From contig NC_064618.1 of assembly GCF_023898315.1 (NCBI RefSeq), positions 191,013,548-191,077,547 of the forward strand: a stretch of 64,000 nucleotides of DNA. The letters run 5' to 3'. This DNA comes from Schistocerca nitens. Taxonomy: Eukaryota; Arthropoda; Insecta; Orthoptera; Acrididae. A program made the translations under genes and the position numbers. Shown one piece after another: positions 12,327-23,479 of this stretch (positions within the stretch are counted from its first letter, which is position 1; each line of letters opens with the position of its first letter). The notes beneath the pieces were generated by a model. It did no database searches. It was not told the origin of the DNA and was given only the letters and a program-made list of their open reading frames with translations.

Positions 12327-12330
12327 TTAA

Positions 12331-14487
12331 CGGTGAACACATTCTACGGAATCATTACAAGGTACACCGTCATACGAGTATGCTGGGTGCCATGCACCAA
12401 ATTCAAAACTTCAGGTATGAATCCTCAACCGGCCGAAGGATTTATCCGAGACACATAAGGTTTCTTTAAACTTCATGACTGCCTTATTCAATGTTGCCTG
12501 AGTGTCCATTGTTGTATAATGGTTCAGAGTCCATGTTAAGCCGCAGGACCACTTAACGACGAGCCAGGATATTCAGTTTAAAAGTCGATGGAAGACATGG
12601 GTATACGACAACAAACAGGTTCTGCAATTTAAAACAGGCTTAAAACCAACTTAATCTTGAATACCAATTTACAACGTTTTGGAAATTGCTTTTATCAGTT
12701 TAAGTAATCAACACATTACATGAATGGTTATAAGAGATTTGTAATCTGACCACATTTCCTGAGGCCTAGCAACGACATTCATCTATGTTACATGAGCCGT
12801 GATTGGTACGAAACTCACTGTAAATGTGCGTAAACATTCAGAAATATCGCAGTTTATATCACTACTGGCTGGATATCTGATTACTGTGGTTTAATAATAG
12901 TGTTGGGTGATTTCGTTACCACAGTGTTTTTAATTTATATTTGCAAAACTGATCTAAGGAGCCTTACTGCAGCCATTGGTGTCATCTCAAAGATGTTAGA
13001 GTGCCTTCGAGAACGAATGTTTCAACACTATAAATAAATGACACTTACACATGTTTTTCTTGTCTTTTATATTTTTTTTTCTTCGTCATATAATTTTATT
13101 ATTACCGCTAGAACGGTTTCCCACCAAAAATTTCAATGTCCCTTTTCCAACATCTACAGCTCGTAAGCACAACCACATTAACCTGAAGCTGAACAGTTTA
13201 CTAACTGAGCATCCCTTTTTGCTGAACAGTTCAGAGGTTTCTTTACGTTTCGTCGTGAGCCATTTACAATCTGCGATCTCTGCCATCGATAGTTTATCTA
13301 TTTTTTAATTCCTTCCACATCGCGCATTTCGTCTTCGACATAGCGGTACATAATAGCTGGCAGCTACAGATCGATCTTTCACGGTTTTGCAATAATAAGG
13401 GCATTTTGGTTTGTCGGATTAACTAATCCCACTTGGTTCATGGAGTTACTGTTGGTAAATGATGTGTCTCGATACAACATTCTCCATGTTCTCAGGGTAT
13501 CGTAAAGCTGATTCCATCTTCATTTGTTGAAGTACTATTTGAAGACTTATAAAAGTCTCAAAGGTTCCACATTGTTTTTTTCTATTTTTACCACAATTTT
13601 GAAGTGATATGATTTTACGAATCAGAACTGATCTCCAACTTTCGTCCAAAAATAGGATAAAAGACTTTTTCACAACTTCGCAACATCTCCCTACCACTCA
13701 GCAATAGTTTAGGATTAATAGTTTTTAATTAGTGATTTATCTGGGAATAAAAATGTACTTAACGTGGCCATTACCATATATATGTCTTTCTCCAGGTGTT
13801 CATACTTTAGCCCATGTAAACGAACTGACTATGCACACAGTTATTTTCGATTAGCCTTTTGCTGTCTCCTGGAATCATCTTCTATTCAAGAGAACACTTG
13901 AAAAAGCAGTTCATTCCAGATTTTTTTGTTCCGTATTTTCTTCTTGCTAGGGTTTTCAATTGGAAGACGTTTTGGATGTAACTTTCCATGCTGTTATATC
14001 CCGTAAAAGTCTATCAATCTCTGTAAAATATATTACCTACACAAGTTATGTAGTAAATAAGCCAGTTTCCAAAATCTGAACAAAATGAATGTTCCTTTTA
14101 TCGATGTCCCTGGAGCAGAAAAAGAGTAATTCGGCCGGTGGGCTAAGCGCAGTGCAATGTGTCCCAATATGGGAGTTATGGTTCTGGCAGCGCCATGGAA
14201 AAATATAATAGCCCATGCGCTGTAAGACTGTCAGTGGCATTGCCGTCTACGTATCACGTCCGTGCCCTCAACGTGAAACCTATATTATGAGTTAAGGATG
14301 AATATGCGTAGAATTTAAGGTATTACTCACCAGCAATGGGTAATTTATTGGTCTTTCAGTTCTTGAACACAAATATCTCATTAATCAACATTGCTGTAAT
14401 TCTTCATTCGCTTTCTTCTAACAGATTTTCCCACACTTATAGGTACGACTAAGTACATAAATCAATATTTTTTCATACAGAACTGAA
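12331..14487. other. Intron sequence, nothing recognised
   Basis: AT-rich, with short chance open frames in both strands and no recognisable protein, SINE head or terminal repeat. Confidence 0.5.
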
Positions 14488-14690
14488 AGGGCACGGGTTC
14501 TGTTCCTGGCAGGGTCGGAGATTTTCTCCGCTCGGGGACTGGGTGTTGTGTTGTCCTAATCATCATCATTTCATTGCCATCGACGCGCAAGTCGTGGAAG
14601 TGGCGTCAAATCGTAAGACTCGCGCCCGGCGAACGGTCTACCCGATGGGAGGCACTAGTCACAAGACATTTACATTCATACAGAACTGAA
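14488..14690 (+). mobile_element. tRNA-derived SINE fragment
   Basis: GGGTTCTGTTCCTGGC near 14497 is a B box-like head (one or two changes from GGTTCGANTCC). It is followed by GACTGGGTGTTGTGTTGTCC and a conserved-looking tail. The same wording occurs on the minus strand in the SINE at 24846-25087, so the two share a family. The A box part is missing, so this copy is 5' truncated. Confidence 0.6.
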
Positions 14691-15149
14691 TTCAAACTTA
14701 CATCCATTAGAAACAATATCAATCCGGTATTCATATGTGGAGAGTTAATGTCAGAATATTAGCAAAAATTAAATATCTCACCGAGCGTGTATACCAACTT
14801 CATTACATATCTGCTGAGCAACTAACTTAACATTAGTACGTAATTACTATGAATGTTCTTTTTATACGAATATTTATAATGGTAAAGCTTGGTCACAAAT
14901 GAAGATGAGGGAGATAATACACCGACGGAAGAAAGACACAACACGAAGAGGGAGTTGTGCGACATGAAAGAAAGTTGGCAGTTGTGTTTCTATGAAATAT
15001 GATGTCCATTCCAATTTCGCGCCAGTCACATAAGAGTGGCGACAGAAACGCCACTGTGAGGATTCAAATCAGGTTTGTTTTCAGGACACGTTGTAACGGT
15101 AGTGAGCGATAGTTGACGTTCAGATAGAACGTAGTGAGTTTATATTAGT

Positions 15150-15770
15150 GACGAATGCCTTTAAGGTGACAAAGACGACATTATTAACATCTCAGTGAGT
15201 CTTAACGAGGCTACGAGATGCCGGATGCTCCTTTTGCGATATTGTAGAAAGACTGGACAAGAGCGTAGCCGCCGTTCATGACTGCTGGTAAAGGTTGTCA
15301 CGGCAACGCACGGCAACAAGAAGACCGATTCCGGATGGTCACGTGGCACCACCAAACGGAAAGACCATCGTGGTCGGTGTTTGGCTCTGGCGCATCGGAC
15401 TGCATCTGTAGTAGCAATTTGTGCAGAAATTGGCACCATAGTGCCGTAAAGAACTGTTACAAATCGGTTACTTCAACGACAGCTTCGAGCCAGACGCTCT
15501 GTTGCGAGCATTCGAATGACCCTAAACGACCGACATTTGCGCCTTCCGTGATGTCTAGCGAGAGCTCATTCTAGGGCAGGGTGGACATCTGTTGTGTTTC
15601 CTGATGAATGTGGTTCTGCCTCGGTGCCACTGATGGTCGTGTGTTGGTTACAAAGAGACCAACTGAGGGCCTGCAAGTAACCTGTCTTCGTGCTAGACGC
15701 ACTGGAGCTATAGTCTGGCACCTGCACAACAGAATGCACACTGGTGGTTACGCCGGTTACTAATGTACGA
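15150..15770 (+). pseudogene. Tc1-like transposase relic
   Basis: Broken plus-strand frames give SLNEATRCRMLLLRYCRKTG, RLLQRQLRARRSVAS, then AHSRAGWTSVVFPDECGSAS, which corresponds to the WRSVVFSDESRF block with the first catalytic Asp. Then come CWLQRDQLRACK and TGAIVWHL-like text. The order and spacing fit the first two thirds of a Tc1-like transposase. The part with the second Asp and the Glu is absent. Stops and frame changes are many. Confidence 0.65.
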
Positions 15771-15842
15771 GGATTTTACATTTGCATCCGCTCATCTCGC
15801 ACTTACATTAACCTGTGATCTTGCAATGTGAATTACTTAGAT

Positions 15843-17002
15843 ACTAAAGTGCGCATCATTTACGATGGCGGCCGAGTTTAGGTTCATTCTGCGCATCTGA
15901 CGTCACTAAACATAGTCAGCCAATGAACAGAGAACGATGTTGCCAGAGCTCGACTGCAGTGCAGAGCACGGACGAGTATCTTCAGTTTTAGAAACTTTCA
16001 GTCATAAATAAAGAAATTGAACAAAAGCAATGTCTTGATAGCAGACTTTCTTTTATAAAAAGTTTGGAAAAAGCATTCTTTATACGAATTGCTTCATATT
16101 CTATTAATTAATTAAACCAAACAAGCAATAAGCCTCCTAATTGAGGCGATAGCAAGGAAAGGTGCTTGTATCATTGTCACTAACCGCTTTTTCGCAATAA
16201 AGAACAGCGGTAATTGTTTATTTCCTATTGTACTTCGACGAAAGGTGAGTAATTTATAGGCATACCAACATTGTTTGTCAGTATTTTGCGTGATATTTTA
16301 AAGTCCTTCGGAAGATGTACTGAACGCTGAGCTGTTTAGCGTAATGGTTAAAGTGCATGGCTGCTAAGCGAAAGGTTCTGAGCTCAAACCTTGTTCGGTG
16401 CTTAATATTTTCTTTATTTAAAAACAGTACCAAAGTGTCTTAGATCATGACTTTTGTTCGTTTGAATGTAATATTTTTAAATTTCTAGTGGCATCTAAAA
16501 TCGACCATACGGAAAGTAAACGCTATGGACTTTTACCTCTGCAAACTCTTCAAACTTTCGTGCAGTTGTTTACATCTAATGCTGCACAATAACTGTGTTG
16601 CACACCGAAAAAAAAATTAAGTCATTTATGGGAGGAAGGTATTAGTCAAGAAGATATATAAAAATCAAATTTTTGGGCCAAACAGTTTTTGTGAAATCGA
16701 ATGATAAAATGTGTCAAAGCAGTCGAAACACTATGTGTCTGGACAGGCGAACAGTACAGTGAGGACAACATAGCGCACAGCGCGGAATGCGGGGAGCACG
16801 TCTCTATAGCAGCGAAAGGATTAATACGGCCGTGGTGGCTTTACTTCATAAACTGCGCGCTCCCCCCTAAACGTAAGTTTGCGAACTATACTATACTATG
16901 GCGCTGCTTCTCTTGGCCCGTACAACTGGCAACGCAGCAATCTTCCGCGTCTGGGCGGGCATGCGCGAACCGCCAAGATAAAAGAATTGAACTATAATGT
17001 AT
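15843..17002. repeat. ~1.16 kb repeat inserted in Tc1-like element A
   Basis: The sequences flanking it on both sides read on as one Tc1-like end, so this block is a later insertion. It opens with a GC-rich stretch (GCGGCCGAGTTTAGG) and closes with GCGCGAACCGCCAAG. It holds a tRNA-like motif at 16326-16404. I see no coding capacity and no clear terminal inverted repeats. Family unknown; boundaries are accurate to a few bases. Confidence 0.5.
16326..16404 (+). repeat. tRNA-like Pol III promoter motif
   Basis: TAGCGTAATGGTTAAAG (A-box-like) and GGTTCTGAGCTCAAACC (B-box region) sit about 45 bases apart. The acceptor stem ends do not pair convincingly, so I take it as a SINE head or tRNA-derived segment rather than a working tRNA. 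Confidence 0.45.
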
Positions 17003-17159
17003 ATTACCTAAACATATCTGTAAGCGAAACATCATTACTGTACATTAATTATTTTTTGGCGCTCCGATTTTTCCTCCGTCGGTTGATATCTGTGAAACTA
17101 GTGCTACGTGCATCGATGTGATTCTGATTGCTATTATTAATCATCGGTTTCTCTCTTCA

Positions 17160-17385
17160 AGTTTCACCTCCCACATTTCCACGCACTACATGGTTAATTA
17201 TTCCTTGGCGCCTCTGGGTGTTTCCTATTACTCTATGCCTTCTTTTAGTAAAATTGTCCTATAAATCCATTTTATCGCCAGTTATATGCAGTACCTCTAT
17301 ATTAACTGTTCGATCTACCCATTAACCGTTAGCATTTTTCTGTAGAATCAGATTTGAAAAGCTAATATTATCTTCTAGCATTTCT
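17160..17385 (-). mobile_element. Old RTE-type LINE 3' remnant
   Basis: The plus-strand text GTTCGATCTACCCATTAACCG, TTTTTCTGTAGAATCAG and the following AAGC aligns in order with 60490-60640 of the better preserved RTE-type LINE in this window. The remnant is interrupted by the I-type LINE at 17386 and seems to continue briefly after 19830. It is heavily diverged. Confidence 0.5.
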
Positions 17386-19817
17386 TTTTTTTTATTTGTT
17401 TATTTGGCCTTTGAGTGTGTACTCAATTTAGCCATCGGCAACACATAGTGACAATGTACACATAATTGAATAAACAAATACAGAAATGCATATTTACAAG
17501 AATAAAAAGCTTAACTGTTACTGTTTTGTACATACTGTTTTAAAAATTGAATTGAATTGGAGAATAATTAAAAGTGTCTTGGCTTACAATTCACACCAAT
17601 TCTGAAATATCGTCATCAGCAAGACATATTTATAATTGACGTACACCATTAAAACCGACAGATTGTGACCAGTACTCTTGATGAAGTTAACGATCACTTT
17701 ATATAGACGAACGTCTTTAGTGCACAAAAGAGAAGAAGCTGATTGAGGAAGATGGTAGGCCATACTCAGCAATATCTTCAAAACGACCAACCGTTCACGG
17801 TCAAATTTGGGGCACATAAATAAGATGTGGTTGACATCAGCTTCCGACCCAGGATCACACTCACATGCTGGTGAACTGTAAACGTTGATCCAATGTAGAT
17901 GTCGTGGGAAATAGGCATGATTGAAGCGGAGTCTTATGATGGTAGAAATCGTGGATCGGTCCAGATGTGTCCTCATGAACCACGGTTGTGAAGGAATCCG
18001 AGGTTGTAGCACTGCGTAATAACAGCCTTTTATCTGTTGAGAAACGTTCCACATTTCCTGCATTGTTGTGTTGCGTGATCCTTGACTGCACGTAAGTAGT
18101 CTGTATAAGGAAGCTGCAGATCCAGGATGGTGCCTAACGTTGCCACTTGTTTGGCTAATGCATCAACTTCATCAGTATAGAGGATACCAGAGTGGGAAGG
18201 TACCCAAAACAAATGGATCGTCCGGCCCGTGCGTGTGCTGCGAATATATTCAGGTATCACATCCAAGATATAACTGTTGGTCGTTTTGTTCCATCGACTG
18301 TACTGAATGTTTTTAAGAACGCTTTGCGAGTCAGATACTATCAATATCTTGGGGAAGGAAGTGCTAGAGACAAACTTAAGTGCTTCCAAAACTACCACTG
18401 TCTCCGCCGTAAAAATAAAACTGCTCTTAGGCAGTTTGAAGGTTTTGCGGTTCTGGATCTGAGGGCAGAAGAAAGCGCATCCTGTACACTCTTCTTGCGG
18501 AATTTTGGAGCCATTGGTATATACACAGATAAAACCCCGCCATTGTGCTTGAACGGGACGATTGAAGCCAACGTTGACATTAGTACTGTCCAGCCAGGTC
18601 GTACTTAAATAATGGACTGCGATCTGAGAGCAGAGCGTTTGAAGATCATATTCAAAAACAGGTAGATGCGCTGAACGCCGTATAGAATGTACGATAGGTG
18701 ACCAAGTGTCAAAGCTGGCACAAACGGCTGGCACTTTATTCCTTCTGTGGGCTGCAATCCACAGTCGATAAATGCAGTCTCTACTTTGATAGACGGAACT
18801 GTCCGTAATGGCCATGCCTTGAATGTAGAATTTGTCCGATAACATTTGGCGCCTAATGCTCAAGGGCATCTCCCCTGCTTCTATTAAAAGGGCGTTGGTG
18901 GGCGTCGATCGCATGGCTCCAAGACAGGTACGAATGGCTCTATATTGAAGAGTATCTAATTTGGAGAGATGAATCTTTGACGCAGTGTGGTAGAATTGAC
19001 AGCCATAGTCTAATTGAGATCGAATTATCCCTCGGTTCATGGTGAGTAAAACACTCTGGTGTGCTCCCCAGAGTGATCTGATTACATTTAAACCATCTTC
19101 ACACTTGGTAACGGTAGATCGGATGTGGGGCGCCCAGCTTAACCGAGAGTCAAAAATCATCCCCAGAAATCGAACGTGAGATTTTGTTTGGAAGGTGTAC
19201 TTGCCACAGGTAATGTGATCTTCAGTGCGAGCTGCCGTCGACTTGGAGAAGGGAACGACTGCTGATTTCTCAGCCGAGATCTCCAGCCCATTGATAGAGA
19301 GCCACTCATCGATGTGCGCGATGGTTGTGGTTAATGCCGTTTTGGCCTGAAGATATGAAGCAGCAGTAGAATAAACACATATATCATCAGCATACTGTAG
19401 GATTTTTGTGGGGGGAGTAAGTATGCGTTCTAGGTCGTGCATATATAGAGTATACAGGAGAGGACTTAAAATTGCACCTTGCGGCAAGCCCTGGGAGACA
19501 TAAAAAGGTCCGATCATGGTACCTTTGAAACGGACGTAGATCGTTTTTTGAGTAATCAGGGTACTGATACCGTAGATCATCCGTGAAGGAATTCCAAATC
19601 CTGCCAGCTTATCCAAGAGTATCGGTATTTGTACGTGATCATATGCACCCTTAATGTCAAGAATAGCTGCCACTACTGTCTCTTTCGTTTGAAAGGCTGA
19701 CGTGATATTCATATTAAGCAAAAACAGGTTATCCATGGTCCCTTTGCCTTTTCTGAAGCCGTATTGACTCCGAGGCAACAAATTACTTTTTTCAAGCCAC
19801 CATTCTAGTTTCATTTT
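17386..19817 (-). mobile_element. I-group LINE with RNase H, 5' truncated, with target duplication
   Basis: A minus-strand LINE is bounded by a 13-base direct repeat, TTCTAGCATTTCT at 17373-17385 and TTCTAGTATTTCT at 19818-19830 (one mismatch). Its 3' end is an A-rich tail (AAATAAACAAATAAAAAAAA on the minus strand). The 5' end starts inside the reverse transcriptase, so it was truncated at insertion. It contains one long open frame, so it is one of the younger elements here. Confidence 0.88.
17584..19814 (-). pseudogene. LINE reverse transcriptase - RNase H - zinc-knuckle C-terminus
   Basis: A 594-codon frame (19814 to 18030) holds YGFRKGKGTMDNL, ILDIKGAYDHV, GLPQGAILSPLLYTLYMHDL and the catalytic YADDICVYS. 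After a linker comes an RNase H domain (FICVYTNGSKI, FTAETVVVLEAL, IVSDSQSVLKNI, FWVPSHSGI). A second overlapping frame (18063 to 17584) continues with ACECDPGSEADVNHILFMCP, the Cys-Cys-His-Cys C-terminal motif of I-group LINEs. RNase H plus this motif argues for the I clade. One frame change near 18050 and the missing ORF1, endonuclease and RT start make it inactive. Confidence 0.88.
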
Positions 19818-19830
19818 TTCTAGTATTTCT

Positions 19831-21689
19831 CATCGACCAGTTCCTTGCTGCGTAGTACTCAAGTTACCTTCACACAACAATTTCTGGCAACAATAGTTAA
19901 ATTAAATGTAAGTTCTCTTATTAAATATGAGTTATTTTTTTAGGTATGTTTTACTTGTTTTTGATAGTCAGTTCTTTTGCTGTCCAAATAGAAAGCCTCA
20001 TCTGCTCTATGATATGCGTAACATACTGAGTATCCATACGTATATAATATAGTACAAAGCTCTGGAACAAACTGATCTGAAGGTGACTAATAAAGACAAA
20101 ATCGCTAATCAATAAAAACTTAAGCATTTTAGACCGGTCATTGTTTCATAAATGGATTCAGAAAATCATTATTATGGTTTGCAATTACACTCCATTTACG
20201 AATTATTTCCATATTTACTTTTTCCGTTAGTCACTATTGGTGCCTGAATTCCCCGTATACGCACGTAAACGATGAGCAATTGCAGACACATGACGGTTAG
20301 GCTTTTTTCGCGGATGGAGATTATGTTGCATCCGAACGTACATCTGTATCCGCTGTATGAAGTACAATCCGTGGGAAACAGTTTACTCCCCACATGCTCA
20401 TGAGTTTAAATTTACAGCAGTAACTACAGTATTTGAAAATGTTTTCATTTTAACTGCTACTGCGTAAATCCCTAGTGCTTTTCACTTTTCATTACAACTT
20501 ATTAGGTTAAGAACAGTATAACATTTTAATCTATTTCAGAAAATTGTCAGAGAGATAGAACTAGTGCGATTACTTTATGTTTGTGCATAGCAGGCGATGA
20601 AATATAACACATTTATTTTAAGTTGTAAAGTGGAAGTGTGTTGCATTTCAAGTGAGACTATTACCTGGCTATATTTCGTTATTGCAATGCGTCCTACAAT
20701 ACGTCTGCAGTAACCAGATAAAAAAAATTATTCATTCTTTGTATTGTTAACTGTCCAGAGACTTCTGATTGTTTCTTACTTTCAGAACTTAAGCAGAATC
20801 TGCTAATTATCACGGTATAAGTTTATTTTTTTATTTTTATAATTATATAATTTATGATTTTGGTGGGGGTGGCTTTAAATATTGAGTGCTAGCATGAGAC
20901 TTTTAATTAACTTATACCGCCATAACACTCGTACGGACATCGGCTGCCCCGAAGTACGTACGATATAATATTTTTTAAACACAGCGCGCGACTCACCGCC
21001 TTCTAATAAATAGTGTGCGTGAGCGCTGCTATTTAGAAAAGAAAATATGCATATTCTTACGCAAACCGTAATTATTAATATGGGTCTCAGGGGCTACTGG
21101 TTATTTAAGTACCAAATTACATAAAGATTAACTGAGATATTGCGTAATGTAATGATTTTCAATATTTCTTTTTCATTATTAGCAAGGCAAAACTGGAGAC
21201 AATCTCATCTGCCGTTAGGCGGCCAAAATGAAACATACTGAACTCACTCAGTATTCTAAATATTAATAAACGAAATCTATTTTGACTTTTTAACTTTGAA
21301 ATTAATGAAAGATCAAAACTGACATGATATTTTGATTAAATAATACAGTCAGCGTAATGGCCGACTAAATCCTGCTAGGGGAGATGAGCTCCCTGTACTG
21401 CGAAGTTCTGTAAAAACTTTGTTAATTATAATTAATGGTTGCGATCATGAGAGGTGACAACTAAGTCAATAATACACACTTTCTAATAACAATTCTATTA
21501 TATTTTTCAAAATACAGATAAAACGTACGTTAATTATCAGACAGCAATGCAATGGCAGCCTACCGCTCGCTAGACGAAACAAAACAGGAGAGCTCGTTCA
21601 ATCAAAGCATTGTCTCTGATCTTCATGGCCTATGTTACACAGAGACTGTACAAAAAAACTTTGTTTTGTTAATTACATCGATATTTGTG
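19831..21689. other. Intron sequence, nothing recognised
   Basis: Strongly AT-rich. A GC-richer spot near 20930-21040 may belong to an unrecognised repeat. No coding signal seen. Confidence 0.45.
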
Positions 21690-21958
21690 TCTTGATAATA
21701 GGTTAGGTTAGGTTAGTGTTTAACGTCCCGTCGACAACGAGGTCATTAGAGACGGAGCGCAAGCTCGGGTTAGGGAAGGATTGGGAAGGAAATCGGCCGT
21801 GCCCTTTCAAAGGAACCATCCCGGCATTTGCCTGAAACGATTTAGGGAAATCACGGAAAACCTAAATCTGGATGGCTGGAGACGGGATTGAACCGTCGAC
21901 CTCCCGAATGCGAGTCCAGTGTGCTACCACTGCGCCACCTCGCTCGGTCTTGATAATA
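21690..21958 (-). mobile_element. tRNA-derived SINE with 11 bp target duplication
   Basis: The element body is 21701-21947, flanked by perfect TCTTGATAATA repeats (21690-21700, 21948-21958). On the minus strand it starts ACCGAGCGAGG-TGGCGCAGTGGTAGC (A box) and has GGTTCAATCC (B box). A 170-base body follows, ending in CTAACCTAACCTAAC. Complete and recent-looking. Confidence 0.92.
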
Positions 21959-22237
21959 ATAACTTACGTTCTTTAATATTTGTTATACATCGCGCACACG
22001 TACATAGTCTTGAAATAATTTATAATTCACACGTCTCATAACAAAAACTTCCTTTCCCTTTCTCCAAATGTCCATTTATGTGGCGTACTGTCACATAGTC
22101 TAACCCTAAAGTGAATTGGTTCAAATTTAGGTACAAAAAATAGTGATTTTTAATATCACCATGATTTATCACCTTAAATATATCCTAGTGGGTTAGATTT
22201 GGGTGTTTCTGATCCAACACGCCTTTTTCTGCCCAAG

Positions 22238-22373
22238 GTGTCCGAAGATGGTAACGAGACCGTGTCAATCCTGTTGATGACTCCACTTCCGGCTGACAAT
22301 GGGGAAACCCTCAAGTGCCAAGCTGAGGGCACAGACGGCATACGGGAGAAATCAGTGAAACTTCTCGTCTACT
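22238..22373 (+). CDS. Sidestep-like Ig gene, internal exon b (second half of the Ig domain)
   Basis: The acceptor CTTTTTCTGCCCAAG ends at 22237 and the donor T|GTAAGT starts at 22374. Entering in phase 0, the peptide VSEDGNETVSILLMTPLPADNG-ETLKCQAEG...KSVKLLVY completes the Ig domain opened by the exon at 11188: the D-N-G and LKCQAE segment carries the second Ig cysteine. Sidestep-family proteins show nearly the same wording (VS-x-DGN-T-S-L and LSCRAEN). It leaves in phase 1. The following exon at 59634 restores a Tyr-Ala-Pro junction. The intron to that exon is about 37 kb and contains most of the transposons described here. Confidence 0.88.
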
Positions 22374-23479
22374 GTAAGTTACGCCTTCATCGTTTTCCTT
22401 CTTTTTTTCTTTTTACTGACTTTACTTTAAAAGTAAAATTACATTTGTTGGTGTGTATGTAGTTTCGTTCTTTTTATATTAAAAAATCAAAGGCAAGGGA
22501 GTTCAGATGCTTTCCTATACACATATTTGCCTTAATTTCTCTTTACGAGCATTGAGAAGCCGTCGACAGTTGACGGTCGCGTGCATCGAGCCACCGCCCC
22601 ACCCACTAGGCAGTTACAGCGAAGGTTCACCATTCGTTTGAGTGCTCTTTCCACTACACACGTCGGTCCCGCAAACATAGCATAGCTGAAGCGTAAACGT
22701 CATTCCCATATATTAATATATAAAACTAAATTCCTTGTTGTAACAGATCCTGTAGTATGTTAGCTTAAAAAGTTAATTTTGTGTTCTAGATGTGGAGATC
22801 CCTGACTTCCTACTTTAGAAGCCGTGTGCAGCATTGATATAGGGTCCACTTGCAAGGCTTATACACGCAACAGCTTTGCGTCAGCCGAATTCTCGGGCCT
22901 CGAACTTATCATTCACCAATCCAGTCAACTGTGAAACAGTTGTTTATAGGGACGGCCATAAGGAGCACTTCCTCTTAACGGAGGACAGTTTCAGTAATGG
23001 AGTACTCTAGTCTTCACTTTTGGTGTGGCGTGTTTCAAGTAATGTGTTGCTGATTTCTTAATTTCATGGCTTCTCTTACGTGGTAGTTTACGTAGCATTC
23101 AGGCCTACAGTTAAAAGGGTACACTTTGGGATACGGACTACACCAGGAAGAATTTTTAAGTGACACTGCTCGCAGTGCAATAGGAACAAAATAAAACGTA
23201 AACCTGCTGATAAATGGATGTTGATAGAAATGCTGACGGACACGACAGTGGTAATGTGTGAATCCTGCAGTCACAACCGCAGCAAAATATTATACGGGGA
23301 TGTGCATGAAAAACCAAAAGAAAAAAGAATAAAATTCGTTCATGTAAATTCGTTGGCTTCCATGGTGAGTGTCAATCGGAATAAATTCTGTTTGGGTGTT
23401 GGGGCGCGTTGTTCTGAAGCAATGAAGCAACTAAAACGTCAATATTTCGACCGAATTTACAGTGGTTCTCTTCAGGGCA
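22374..23479. other. Intron sequence, nothing recognised
   Basis: Mixed composition. 22555-22700 is GC-richer but matches nothing I know. Confidence 0.45.

Larger units (their letters stand above)
11556..12330. mobile_element. TTAA-flanked fold-back element (non-autonomous, piggyBac-like target site)
   Basis: TTAA lies at 11556-11559 and 12327-12330. Between them two arms of about 300 bases are inverted copies: both begin GGGGGGTAGGACG and continue through ACGGGCCGACTTGGAGCA. The arms are separated by an AT-rich spacer of about 150 bases. There is no transposase. A TTAA duplication is the hallmark of piggyBac-type insertion, so a piggyBac-mobilised MITE is likely. The two arms differ by scattered substitutions, so the copy is not new. 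Confidence 0.85.
14920..17085 (+). mobile_element. Tc1-like element A, interrupted
   Basis: The ends are short inverted repeats: the left starts CACCGACGGAAGAAAG after TA, and the right ends TTTTCCTCCGTCGGTTG before ATA. The 3' part at about 15780-15842 matches the inverted left end of another copy of the family at 27710-27905 (shared text such as TTACATTAACC and TGATCNTGCAA). The region after 17005 completes the end. Between lies an unrelated repeat (about 15843-17002). The transposase relic is at about 15150-15770. Confidence 0.75.

Noticed and set aside
16326-16404. Possible functional tRNA gene
   Set aside because: A and B boxes are present but the acceptor stem does not pair and it sits inside a repeat. 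The tRNA-like heads of the SINEs at 21701, 24846, 26335, 28115 and 45078 were rejected as tRNAs for the same reason.
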